DNA of 44,586 nucleotides. Source: a virus. Made by a program: the position numbers and the translations under genes. Shown here one piece after another: positions 23,259 through 30,436 of this stretch (within the stretch, counting starts at the first letter, position 1; every line of letters starts with the position of its first letter). The stretch lies in the IMG/VR virus record IMGVR_UViG_3300048930_000060, positions 1 through 44,586 of that record; one strand, 5' to 3'. The notes under the pieces were generated by a model. The model saw nothing but the letters and a program-made list of their open reading frames with translations. It had not been told where the DNA came from and ran no database searches.

Positions 23259-23689
23259 TGAGTGACTGTCCAGTGTGTTTAGGTGTGCCGGGGTACGATA
23301 TTCATATGTGCGGAAAGGGCGGCTTTGATGAGCCGAAACCTTGCATCGACGATGACGTGTGGAACAGATCAACAAGCGCGGAGCAACAATCGCTAGTGCG
23401 CGAGATAGATAACCTGCATGGACTAGCGCAGGAGGCAAACGACCTCGCTGCGCTAAAGGCAGAAAACGAGAACCTGAAAACGGTAATGATTGCTGCGGCA
23501 GAGGAAATATCCGCCCACTGGGAGGCACACTGTGACGCCGACGGTTACGGCCCCGCAACCCTGCTGCGTAGGCTTGAGAAGGGGATACCCTCTGAATACG
23601 GCTATACAGCAGGCGCGTTTGCGAAGCTGAAAGCCGAGTTAGACCGAGCCAAAGCGGCGGTGATAGCCCATAAGGGCGAGGAGGGTTAG
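23258..23689 (+). CDS. Hypothetical Cys/coiled-coil protein (cassette member)
   Basis: 143 residues starting at ATG 23258 in a TGATG overlap, with GGCGAGGAGAAG ahead; the GTG one codon earlier is less likely. The N-terminus has CPVC and a further Cys at MCGKGG (a loose zinc site). It is followed by coiled coil (LVREIDNLHGLAQEANDLAA) and a helical end closing in VIAHKGEEG. This type of small protein is common in proteobacterial phages; role unknown. Confidence 0.75.
   Translation: MSDCPVCLGVPGYDIHMCGKGGFDEPKPCIDDDVWNRSTSAEQQSLVREIDNLHGLAQEANDLAALKAENENLKTVMIAAAEEISAHWEAHCDADGYGPATLLRRLEKGIPSEYGYTAGAFAKLKAELDRAKAAVIAHKGEEG
23658..23683 (+). repeat. 26-bp direct repeat, copy 2
   Basis: Second copy of the 26-bp repeat at 23227-23252, again covering the last codons of a gene and the ribosome site of the next. 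The distance between copies is 431 bp, one gene length. Confidence 0.9.
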
Positions 23690-24079
23690 GTGAAACATTT
23701 ATGGGAAGCGAAGCACCTGTACTATTGCAATGAGGGTAACTATTTCGCCCGTGAGTCAGTCGGCTCGCATTATAAATCTTTGGTTGATTTCCTTTCTGAA
23801 GAAGCCGAATCAGACATGGATTACAATCTGGTGTTTCGGTGGGATTGGGACGAAGAAGACGGCGACGAACAGTCTACCTATAATGGCGACGACTACTATC
23901 GCAACGGAGTGCTCAAAGTGTTTTTTATGGGGCAGCGGAAGGGTCTTTATCGCTACTCAACTGTAGAGGTTTGCAGGGCAGACGAACCGGCAGTCATTGA
24001 ATATCTACGCCCTCGACTGGGGCACCTATTGTCTCTGTGGGAACCATTGTCAGCACCCGCCGCTAGCGGGGAGGAGTAG
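23690..24079 (+). CDS. Hypothetical acidic 129-aa protein (cassette member)
   Basis: GTG 23690 directly after the preceding stop, with GAGGAGG ahead. The protein is acidic and aromatic-rich (EAKHLYYCNEGNYFARE, then NLVFRWDWDEEDGDEQ) with a more conserved-looking centre (GVLKVFFMGQRKGLYRY). No motif known to me. It belongs to the GC-rich cassette. Confidence 0.75.
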   Translation: MKHLWEAKHLYYCNEGNYFARESVGSHYKSLVDFLSEEAESDMDYNLVFRWDWDEEDGDEQSTYNGDDYYRNGVLKVFFMGQRKGLYRYSTVEVCRADEPAVIEYLRPRLGHLLSLWEPLSAPAASGEE

Positions 24080-24082
24080 AGA

Positions 24083-24292
24083 ATGACACCAAAAGAAGCA
24101 GTAGAGTGTTTGTCGGCAGCATTCAAGGCTGACCCGGATTACGCGCACACATGGCACTGCAATATTGCTATGGCTATGTATGACGAGTTGACGCCAACAA
24201 CACCTAACCCGATAGAGGTATGCAATCGTGCTGCCACTCGATTTATGAAAAACGCCTTTGACGTTGAAACGGCGCAGGAGCCTAAGCCATGA
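24083..24292 (+). CDS. Conserved small phage protein (69 aa)
   Basis: ATG 24083 after GGGGAGGAG. The peptide reads MTPKEAVECLSAAFKADPDY, then AHTWHCNIAMAMYDEL. The 'WHCNIA' core is a familiar pattern in small proteins of proteobacterial phages, function unknown. It ends in an ATGA overlap with the next gene. Confidence 0.75.
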   Translation: MTPKEAVECLSAAFKADPDYAHTWHCNIAMAMYDELTPTTPNPIEVCNRAATRFMKNAFDVETAQEPKP

Positions 24293-24480
24293 AACCTGAT
24301 GAATTTGAGTTTTGGCAGAAGGCTTATCTGGCGGCGTTGGCAAGTGCCGCAAATAACCCTGACAATTACAATGCAAGTGATTGCACAATTCTCGCCGCTG
24401 CTCATGCGAATGATTCTGTGGTGCAATACCGCGCCGCAAAAGCCACGGTAGTGAAGACTACCTATGCGACTGCGGATTAA
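24289..24480 (+). CDS. Hypothetical 63-aa protein, end of the cassette
   Basis: ATGA overlap with the preceding gene. The peptide (MKPDEFEFWQKAYLAALASA, then AADNPDN-like spacing to ASDCTILAAAHANDSVVQYR) is helical and Ala-rich. It is the last of the GC-rich cassette; after its stop the composition returns to that of the replication genes. Confidence 0.7.
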   Translation: MKPDEFEFWQKAYLAALASAANNPDNYNASDCTILAAAHANDSVVQYRAAKATVVKTTYATAD

Positions 24481-24484
24481 GTTT

Positions 24485-24547
24485 ATGGCAGGAACCACCG
24501 GGAGTCCGGTTGGGATTAGCAAGGAGTGACGCCCTGCCCTGCCACCA
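24485..24547 (+). promoter_or_regulatory. Possible structured RNA element before the exonuclease gene
   Basis: A 7-bp outer stem TGGCAGG (24486-24492) / CCTGCCA (24538-24544) encloses a perfect hairpin ACCGG-GAGT-CCGGT (24497-24510) and a GGG/CCC pair (24512-24514 with 24532-24534). No T-run. It could be a leader structure for the exonuclease mRNA. A 14-codon frame from ATG 24485 is an alternative. Confidence 0.35.
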
Positions 24548-24568
24548 TTAACAGAAGAAGGACAATCC

Positions 24569-25552
24569 ATGAAAGAGATGAAGTTTGAAACTGTCTTGAT
24601 AGACGCAGACCAGATCATCTATGCTACAGGGTTTGCAGCTAAAGGGGAGCCAGTATCCCACGCTCTCTCTACAGTGAAGGCTGTATTGAAGAGGATACAA
24701 GAAGAGTGTAACGCTGATGATCGGAAAGTGTACATCAAAGGGAAAGGGAATTTCCGTGAGGACATAGCCACCACTCGTGGCTACAAGGCTCACAGGAAGA
24801 TGTCAGACAAGCCTGACCACTATGATGCTATCTACAATTATCTGATAGAGCATCAAGATGCTATACCGTGTGATGGTATGGAAGCTGATGACATGGTATC
24901 TATCTTGCTGTTCAGGGACTATGTAGACTGTATGGGTGAGATGGAGAATGCTACTCTCATACTTTCCTCTGGTGATAAGGACTTGAACAACACTCCCGGT
25001 TGGCATCACAACCCACGGACTGGAGAAACGGTCTGGCTCTCAGACTTACAAGCCACTCGCCACTTCTGGTTTCAGATGCTGACAGGGGACTTAACGGATA
25101 ACATCAAGGGGTTGCCGTCTCTCCCGTGGCACATAACACAGAAGTACAAGATCAGCAAGACGGGAGTGGGGAAGGCTTCAGCTAAGAAACTCTTAGCCAC
25201 TACATCTACTGTAGATGAAGCTGAACAGCTAGTCTACCAGATGTACCTAGAATGGGGGGCGGCAGAGGAGCTTGATGAACAGACAGTGAAGGAGTACATC
25301 CTAGAGAATGCTCAACTCCTCTGGATGGTGAGAGAGTTGGGTAGCGACGATAAACCAGTGATGTTTCAAATTGATGAGGAATTATATGAAAGAGCCAAAA
25401 GACAAGTCGAATATTATACAGTTCCCAACGAAGCGGAAGCAGGAGGAGGGGGAAGCCTCTCATGTGCTAATCAAGCTGAAGAAGGGGAGGATGGAGATTC
25501 ATACAACTCTCGATCCCCTTTACGCACACGCCCTGCTAGCGTTGGCAACTGA
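24569..25552 (+). CDS. 5'-3' exonuclease (FEN / T7 gp6-like)
   Basis: 327 residues from ATG 24569. Acidic metal-binding residues occur in order as in the FEN family: TVLIDADQIIYA (N-terminal Asp), GMEADDMVSI (the DD motif) and LSSGDKDL. LTGDLTDNIKGLP then supplies the last Asp pair, before a helix-hairpin-helix (GVGKASAKKLL). The enzyme would remove primers and degrade host DNA. From about residue 270 the sequence is low in complexity and unlike the family. It lies over another gene in a different frame for 167 bases, so the C-terminus is either expendable or formed by a late frameshift. Confidence 0.88.
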   Translation: MKEMKFETVLIDADQIIYATGFAAKGEPVSHALSTVKAVLKRIQEECNADDRKVYIKGKGNFREDIATTRGYKAHRKMSDKPDHYDAIYNYLIEHQDAIPCDGMEADDMVSILLFRDYVDCMGEMENATLILSSGDKDLNNTPGWHHNPRTGETVWLSDLQATRHFWFQMLTGDLTDNIKGLPSLPWHITQKYKISKTGVGKASAKKLLATTSTVDEAEQLVYQMYLEWGAAEELDEQTVKEYILENAQLLWMVRELGSDDKPVMFQIDEELYERAKRQVEYYTVPNEAEAGGGGSLSCANQAEEGEDGDSYNSRSPLRTRPASVGN

Positions 25553-25604
25553 CAGTATGCTAAGTGCTGTAGCTGACACCTACCTCACTACCACGGTGCA
25601 TTGA
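25386..25604 (+). CDS. Hypothetical 72-aa protein overlapping the exonuclease gene
   Basis: ATG 25386 has GAGGAA five bases upstream. The peptide (MKEPKDKSNIIQFPTKRK, then LLALATDSMLSAVADTYL) looks like a normal small phage protein with a basic linear N-terminus and a helical end. Its first 167 bases lie out of frame over the exonuclease 3' end. The stop overlaps the HNH gene (TGATG). Function unknown. Confidence 0.65.
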   Translation: MKEPKDKSNIIQFPTKRKQEEGEASHVLIKLKKGRMEIHTTLDPLYAHALLALATDSMLSAVADTYLTTTVH

Positions 25605-25981
25605 TGGGTAGGCGTGTCAACAAACCCCGTGCTGGTGGTATCTGGTCTGAGGCTAGGTACTTTGCCTTTATAAGGGGAGCGTTACGCAAGGCAGCTTCTC
25701 GCTACCCTGTAAAACTCTCTATCAAGAAGAAGGCAAGAAGAAAGAAGCCAGAAGGGGTGGAAGGTAGACACGTCTATGAGTTCCAGTGTAAGCATTGCAC
25801 TGGGTGGTTTCCAGATAAGGACGTGGAGGTTGACCATATCATACCAGCCGGGACACTAAAGACATACAATGACCTCCCTCGCTTTGTGGAGCTTCTATTC
25901 TGCGAGGAAGATAACTTACAACTGCTCTGTAAGACTTGTCACGGAGCTAAAACCAAGAGGGAACGTGAGGAACGGAAATGA
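25604..25981 (+). CDS. HNH endonuclease
   Basis: 125 residues, ATG in a TGATG overlap. A basic N-terminal half (SIKKKARRKK) precedes the HNH fold: CKHC zinc pair, EVDHIIPAG (catalytic His), then NLQLLCKTCHGAKT with the second zinc pair and the final His. It cuts DNA and may help packaging or act as a homing or host-DNA nuclease. It is coupled on both sides by overlaps, which favours a phage function over a free mobile nuclease. Confidence 0.88.
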   Translation: MGRRVNKPRAGGIWSEARYFAFIRGALRKAASRYPVKLSIKKKARRKKPEGVEGRHVYEFQCKHCTGWFPDKDVEVDHIIPAGTLKTYNDLPRFVELLFCEEDNLQLLCKTCHGAKTKREREERK

Positions 25982-26196
25982 CTAAACGGGATCAAGTAAA
26001 AGAGATTGTAGATAGTATGCTGGATTACTTTGATGCAGCCAGTTTTGATGAGTTGGATGACAGCATGATGGGTGATCTAGTGACGGAGTTGGAAGACTGT
26101 CTTGAGATAGAACTACCACTACAGATACTGGATGAAGAACTGACACGTAAACAATTCATTGATGTTGTTCTACAAGTGTATGAGGAATCATTCTAA
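25978..26196 (+). CDS. Small acidic acyl-carrier-protein-like polypeptide
   Basis: 72 residues, ATGA overlap with the HNH gene and TAATG with the next. It is strongly acidic. After a helix (RDQVKEIVDSMLDYF) the centre reads SFDELDDSMMGDLVTELED, CLEIELP, then LTRKQFIDVVLQVY. Order and spacing match acyl carrier proteins (DSL-x-x-x-ELV-x-x-LE...I.IP...T...), with Ser in DSM at the place of the phosphopantetheine serine. It may mimic or replace a host carrier protein. This is by-eye similarity; a chance acidic four-helix protein is the alternative. Confidence 0.5.
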   Translation: MTKRDQVKEIVDSMLDYFDAASFDELDDSMMGDLVTELEDCLEIELPLQILDEELTRKQFIDVVLQVYEESF

Positions 26197-26372
26197 TGTC
26201 CAAAGGGAGTAGGAGGAGGAAGACAAATGAAGAAGTCTACAAAAGCAACTGGGACAAAATCTTCGGAGAAAAAGAACGGAGAGGTGACAGTAGAGTGGAT
26301 AGAAGCAAAGATAACAGCACACAGGCAAATGATAGCCACTTACCAACAGATGATGAAGGAGATAAAGTATGA
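26196..26372 (+). CDS. Conserved small phage protein (58 aa)
   Basis: ATG 26196 in a TAATG overlap. It begins MSKGSRRRKTNEEVYKSNWD and continues KIFGEKERRG. The 'MSKGSR+R...NWDxIFG' pattern is a widely seen small phage protein of unknown role. Its end is acidic and polar. The stop overlaps the 26369 gene (ATGA). Most of its length also codes for another peptide in the next frame. Confidence 0.7.
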   Translation: MSKGSRRRKTNEEVYKSNWDKIFGEKERRGDSRVDRSKDNSTQANDSHLPTDDEGDKV

Positions 26373-26391
26373 GCAATCAGACAAACAGTGA
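26227..26391 (+). CDS. Nested 54-aa protein in an alternative frame
   Basis: ATG 26227 is preceded by AGGAGGAGGAAG, a very strong Shine-Dalgarno formed by the Ser-Arg-Arg-Arg-Lys codons of the overlapping gene. The peptide (MKKSTKATGTKSSEKKN, then VEWIEAKITAHRQMIATYQQ) has a basic head and a clear amphipathic helix. It is nested out of frame in 26196-26372. Expression is likely from the ribosome site; function unknown. Confidence 0.55.
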   Translation: MKKSTKATGTKSSEKKNGEVTVEWIEAKITAHRQMIATYQQMMKEIKYEQSDKQ

Positions 26392-26578
26392 CGGCGGGAC
26401 TGTATTCATTGTCGAAACTCCTGATGAGATATTCTGGAGTAAGAGGGCTATGGATGCTCAGTACCGACATATGGACTTCCTCTGGAGAGATCGGGCTAAG
26501 TACAAAGAACTGTCTGGGTTCCGCTTCAAGAAGCTGACTGAGACAACTAAAAAACGCGTATGGGAGATAGTGGCATGA
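26369..26578 (+). CDS. Hypothetical 69-aa protein
   Basis: ATGA overlaps on both sides. The peptide (MSNQTNSDGGTVFIVETPDE, then FWSKRAMDAQYRHMDFLW) is charged and aromatic with a helical C-terminus. No motif recognised. It belongs to the compact run of small genes ahead of the phosphoesterase. Confidence 0.7.
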   Translation: MSNQTNSDGGTVFIVETPDEIFWSKRAMDAQYRHMDFLWRDRAKYKELSGFRFKKLTETTKKRVWEIVA

Positions 26579-27054
26579 AGACTGGAGGTCCACGGGTGAG
26601 TAACCCAAAGAAACCGAAGAGAAAAGTAGAAGAGGCGAATACCCTTACATCGCCCCCCTCTATTCATACTTGGGCAGATAGCATAACAACATCAACTCCA
26701 TTCGATACACTTCATCTTCCCCGAGAAGAGTACGGGTCTATGCAGGAAGCTGCTGTTAAAAAGTCTACAGAGGATATGATAATAGCTCGTGAGGAAGTTT
26801 GGAAAGCTGTAGTGAGGGAGGCAGCTACTTTTGGTAAGTCAACCATCGGTACGGGATTCCGACCAAAAGAGAAGACTTGTGTAATACCTGAAGAGTTACT
26901 GAGGGAGTTACTAGATCATGTGAAAGCTTTGGAGAAGGAAGTGGAGGCTATTAAACACCCAGTGTATTATACTGCTGATGTTTCGGATAAACCGCAAATG
27001 CCCCTCTTCTCAGATATGGCTCTAGAGAAACTCTTTGGAAAGGGGAAGATATAA
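26575..27054 (+). CDS. Hypothetical 159-aa protein
   Basis: ATG 26575 in an ATGA overlap is preferred to the in-frame ATG 26560. The N-terminus is basic (VSNPKKPKRKVEEAN). Two helical segments (KKSTEDMIIAREEVWKAVVR and LLRELLDHVKALEKEVEAI) suggest a coiled-coil oligomer. The C-terminal DKPQMPLFSDMALEKLFG looks like a linear interaction motif. Coupled to the phosphoesterase gene (TAATG). Family not recognised. Confidence 0.7.
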   Translation: MKTGGPRVSNPKKPKRKVEEANTLTSPPSIHTWADSITTSTPFDTLHLPREEYGSMQEAAVKKSTEDMIIAREEVWKAVVREAATFGKSTIGTGFRPKEKTCVIPEELLRELLDHVKALEKEVEAIKHPVYYTADVSDKPQMPLFSDMALEKLFGKGKI

Positions 27055-27821
27055 TGGCTAGACATCTTATTTTGCCGGACACACAAGTGAAACCCGGAGA
27101 GAGTATAGATCACTTGCTTTGGGCAGGTAAGTATGCTGTTGATATGCAACCTGACACTATCATCTGCATTGGTGACTGGTGGGACATGGGGAGTTTGAGC
27201 AGCTACGACAAAGGGAAGAAATCATTCGAGGGGAGAAGGTATGTTAAAGACATTGAAGCTGGCAATAGTGCTATGGATTTATTCATGGAGCCAATCCGCA
27301 GTTTACAGCTTACGCAGAAGCTTAATAAGAAAAGGGTATGGACACCGCGCCTTATATTCACAAGGGGCAACCATGAAGAGCGAATCGAACGCGCCATTAA
27401 CGATGATGCAATGCTGGACGCTCTCATGTCGTTTGACAATGACACCAACCTCAAACAGTGGGGATGGGAAGTTCATCCATTCCTTAGCGTGGTGGTTGTT
27501 GATGGTGTCGCTTATTCTCACTATTTTACTTCCGGTGTTATGGGTAGGCCAGTCACTTCAGCTCGTGCTCTTCTAACCAAGAAGCATATGTCCTGTGTCA
27601 TGGGCCATGTACAGCAACGAGATATAGCCTTCTCTGAAACAGCAGATGGTAGGAGGATGACAGGGATACACGTTGGGGTATATAGCCCTCACGAAGAAAC
27701 ATATCTGAACCCTCAGACTAACCAGCATTGGAGAGGGTTGTGGGTGTTACATGAAGTGAAAGATGGCAGCTTTGATGAGATGCCAGTGAGCCTCTCTTAT
27801 CTGGAGAAGAAGTATGGATGA
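27054..27821 (+). CDS. Calcineurin-like metallophosphoesterase
   Basis: 255 residues. Metal-binding motifs occur in order: LILPDTQVKPG (D-x-Q/H), CIGDWWDMGS (GD.xD), FTRGNHEERI (GNHE), SHYF and GHVQQ. Such phage enzymes may process nucleic acid ends or nucleotides, or remove host phosphate groups. The code of its central part (27340-27560) is slightly richer in GC. It starts in TAATG and its end overlaps the next gene by eight bases. Confidence 0.88.
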   Translation: MARHLILPDTQVKPGESIDHLLWAGKYAVDMQPDTIICIGDWWDMGSLSSYDKGKKSFEGRRYVKDIEAGNSAMDLFMEPIRSLQLTQKLNKKRVWTPRLIFTRGNHEERIERAINDDAMLDALMSFDNDTNLKQWGWEVHPFLSVVVVDGVAYSHYFTSGVMGRPVTSARALLTKKHMSCVMGHVQQRDIAFSETADGRRMTGIHVGVYSPHEETYLNPQTNQHWRGLWVLHEVKDGSFDEMPVSLSYLEKKYG

Positions 27822-28059
27822 AGTGAATAAGCCTCAACATTACAAGTTGTTCCCTGATATGGAAGTGGTGGATTTGATTAGAGAAGTACTGACAGACGAA
27901 GAATGGAAGGGGTATTGTAAAGGGAATATCCTTAAGTATCGACTACGAGCGGGAAAGAAAGGGGATGGTATGAGGGACTTAGCTAAGTCTAATGTGTATG
28001 ACGGGTGGTTGAGGACAGAAGTTGCAGCCAATCCATATTGGAAGGAGCCAGCAGCATGA
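27814..28059 (+). CDS. DUF3310 (SaV-like) protein
   Basis: 81 residues. NKPQHYKLFPDMEVVDLI followed by GNILKYRLRAGKKG and DLAKSNVYDGWL is the DUF3310 pattern, found in many phages and sometimes described as nucleotide-kinase-like from structural comparison. Its position before the ribonucleotide reductase fits nucleotide metabolism, though activity is unproven. Confidence 0.82.
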   Translation: MDEVNKPQHYKLFPDMEVVDLIREVLTDEEWKGYCKGNILKYRLRAGKKGDGMRDLAKSNVYDGWLRTEVAANPYWKEPAA

Positions 28060-28361
28060 TACTATCCAACCAGAAGCAATGCGATAGCTGTGGGGATGTT
28101 ATATTTAGTAAGTATCGACATGACTACCAAGCGTGTTCATGTGGCAGGACGATGGTTGATGGTGGGCAAGCATACCTACGTCAGAGTGTGAATGGGATAC
28201 AGCAGTCTATTATCATCTCTGATGACGATTGCGATGCACTTCTAGCAGCTATCGACGATCCCACTAAGAACACTCTAGGTAAGCTGTGTAACGTGTCAAG
28301 GGTATTGAGGGATAAGATGGGGGTGAATATTGGGCCAATTCCAGAGAGGGATAAAGAATGA
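28056..28361 (+). CDS. Zinc-ribbon hypothetical protein
   Basis: 101 residues from ATG 28056 (ATGA overlap). The N-terminal CDSCGDVIFSKYRHDYQACSCG forms a four-Cys ribbon, followed by GGQAYLR, a recurring form in small phage proteins of unknown function. The rest is polar and helical (DDDCDALLAAIDDP). Co-transcribed with the reductase. Confidence 0.78.
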   Translation: MILSNQKQCDSCGDVIFSKYRHDYQACSCGRTMVDGGQAYLRQSVNGIQQSIIISDDDCDALLAAIDDPTKNTLGKLCNVSRVLRDKMGVNIGPIPERDKE

Positions 28362-28552
28362 CGACGATTTACGGAAGCACCTTCGGGGCATCGTGGGCAC
28401 CGCACGGAAAGGAACCAAAGCTAGAGGAACGAAAGCCCATAGCGAAGAAACAAAGTATAACAGGAAAGAAAAGCACAAAGTTGACAAGGCGACAGAAGAG
28501 GATTCTCAATGAAGTCTTTAATCCAGAAGATGCAAAGTGGGGGCCACTATGA
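28358..28552 (+). CDS. Hypothetical 64-aa basic protein
   Basis: ATGA overlaps with both neighbours. A Gly/Ser-rich start (MTTIYGSTFGASWAP) is followed by a Lys/Arg-rich middle (KKSTKLTRRQKRILNEVF). It may bind nucleic acid. A competing frame exists but lacks the gene overlaps that mark real genes here. Confidence 0.6.
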   Translation: MTTIYGSTFGASWAPHGKEPKLEERKPIAKKQSITGKKSTKLTRRQKRILNEVFNPEDAKWGPL

Positions 28553-30183
28553 GCTTTAGAAATCAATTCGGGGAATCAATTTTCCGTCACAAGTATGCTA
28601 ACTCTGCAACTCAGACTTGGGCTGAGAAGTGTGATGATATTGTCAGGGATGTCACTACCAACCTGTTCCCACCTGAGATGCAAGTAGAGCTGCGTACTTA
28701 CATGGAGCAGCTTAAGTTCCTTCCCGGTGGACGGTACATCTACTACGGTGGTAAGCAGGCTAGCTTTTACAACAATTGTTTCCTGTTAAAAGGAGAGGAG
28801 GATACACGTGAAGAATGGGGGAGACTCCTTAACAGGGCTTCTGATTGCTTAATGAGCGGGGGCGGTATTGGGATTGATTACAGCGTTTTTCGTCCACGAG
28901 GGAGTCACCTTGGGCGCACCGGAGGTACAGCATCCGGCCCTATACCTCTCATGCATTCAATTAACGAAGTCGGACGTAATGTTATGCAGGGAGGTAGTAG
29001 ACGTAGTGCGATCTACGCCTCTCTGAACTGGCAGCACAAGGATGTACAAGAGTTTATGCTGATGAAGAACTGGAAGAATCAGTTCGTCTCAGAAGGTGTT
29101 ACAGTGCATGATGCGAAGCGATTCAACTTCAACTACCCTGCACCAATGGATCAGACTAACATCAGCCTAAACTACGACAACAAGTTCCTCGATCACATCA
29201 GTCAAGGACACCTACCACCTACGTTTGTACAGAACTGTAGGCAAGCAATGGAAACAGGAGAGCCGGGATTCTCCTTCAACTTTGGAGATCAAGAAAGTGA
29301 AACACTTAGAAACGCTTGCACAGAAGTTACATCATCTGACGATAGCGATGTATGCAATTTGGGCAGTGTTAACCTTGGGGCTATTTCTAACATCGAAGAG
29401 TTTCGACAGGTCGTTCGACTTGCTGCTGGTTTTCTCGTCTGCGGCACTATTACGGCTGATCTACCTTACGATAAAGTATACGCTATACGCAAGAAGAACC
29501 GAAGGTTAGGGCTTGGTTTGATGGGGATACACGAGTGGCTGCTAAAGCGTGGGTATCCCTATGGGATGAATCCTGAGCTGAGGCAGTGGATGGAAGTATA
29601 TCGAGAGGAGAGTGAACGTGCAGCTAATTCTTTATGTGATAAACTTTCTATTAGTCGCCCTGTTGCTTATCGCGCTATTGCGCCTACTGGTACCATTGGC
29701 ATCTTGGCAGGAACGACTACCGGAATTGAGCCTTTGTATGCTGTATCTTATAAGCGTCGTTATCTTGTTGGTGGGGAGCAGTGGAAGTACGAGTATGTGG
29801 TAGACAGTACGGCAGAAGCCCTCATTACTGAGTATGGCTTAGACCCAGAAAGCATAGAAACATCTTCCGCCATGACTACTAACTTTGAGAAGAGGATAGC
29901 GTTTCAGGCAGATGTGCAAGACTATGTTGACATGGCTATCAGTAGCACAATCAACCTCCCTGCATGGGGAAGTGAAGAGAATAACGAGGATAAAGTGGAA
30001 AGCTTCAGCAGGATACTGGCTAAGTATGCCCCACGCTTGCGTGGCTTTACTGCCTACCCTGACGGGGCTAGAGGAGGGCAACCTCTCACCTCCTGTACTT
30101 ACAAAGAGGCAAAGAGGCATAAGGGTGTGGTGTTTGAAGAGAATTCAGAGGCTGGTTGTGCTTCTGGCGTATGTGGCATTTAA
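28549..30183 (+). CDS. Ribonucleotide reductase, class II (adenosylcobalamin-dependent)
   Basis: 544 residues from ATG 28549 (ATGA overlap). The cysteine pair of the active site appears as NNCFLL (N-terminal half) and CNLGSVNL. The radical-site N-x-C-x-E motif is NACTEV. RAIAPTGTIGILAGTTTGIEP is the phosphate-binding loop region, given in full only by position around 29675-29735. The C-terminal redox pair is CASGVC. No small (class I) subunit or class III activase is present, and the sequence style is the B12-dependent NrdJ type, shorter than many cellular ones. It makes dNTPs from host ribonucleotides. Confidence 0.9.
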   Translation: MSFRNQFGESIFRHKYANSATQTWAEKCDDIVRDVTTNLFPPEMQVELRTYMEQLKFLPGGRYIYYGGKQASFYNNCFLLKGEEDTREEWGRLLNRASDCLMSGGGIGIDYSVFRPRGSHLGRTGGTASGPIPLMHSINEVGRNVMQGGSRRSAIYASLNWQHKDVQEFMLMKNWKNQFVSEGVTVHDAKRFNFNYPAPMDQTNISLNYDNKFLDHISQGHLPPTFVQNCRQAMETGEPGFSFNFGDQESETLRNACTEVTSSDDSDVCNLGSVNLGAISNIEEFRQVVRLAAGFLVCGTITADLPYDKVYAIRKKNRRLGLGLMGIHEWLLKRGYPYGMNPELRQWMEVYREESERAANSLCDKLSISRPVAYRAIAPTGTIGILAGTTTGIEPLYAVSYKRRYLVGGEQWKYEYVVDSTAEALITEYGLDPESIETSSAMTTNFEKRIAFQADVQDYVDMAISSTINLPAWGSEENNEDKVESFSRILAKYAPRLRGFTAYPDGARGGQPLTSCTYKEAKRHKGVVFEENSEAGCASGVCGI

Positions 30184-30196
30184 CTGAGGAATGGTT

Positions 30197-30436
30197 ATGA
30201 AAGAGAAAGTATTTATGGTAGATAGTTCACCTGTGAAGGTGATTGAAGATACCGAAGAGCTTGGTGTGAAGTTCTATGGTAGCTATGGGGCAGTGAGTCT
30301 CTCTATCTACCAAGACTGGAAGACTAAGAAGTTCTCTGCTAAGGGGATTAAGGAGTTTCAAAAGCTCTCTGAAGTCTTCTACGACTTGGCAGAGAAGGCG
30401 CACGATGCTAACGCTAAGCTGGAGGCTAGCGACTAG
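30197..30436 (+). CDS. Hypothetical 79-aa protein, last rightward gene
   Basis: ATG 30197 is best placed behind GAGGAA. The protein has a beta-like first half (VFMVDSSPVKVIEDTEELGV, then GSYGAVSLSIYQDW) and a helical end. No motif. It ends 11 bases inside the convergent late gene, so the two operons meet tail to tail here. Confidence 0.7.
   Translation: MKEKVFMVDSSPVKVIEDTEELGVKFYGSYGAVSLSIYQDWKTKKFSAKGIKEFQKLSEVFYDLAEKAHDANAKLEASD

Noticed and set aside
28330-28512. 60-codon frame overlapping the 28358 gene
   Set aside because: No overlap-type start and a less protein-like sequence than the frame coupled to its neighbours by ATGA.
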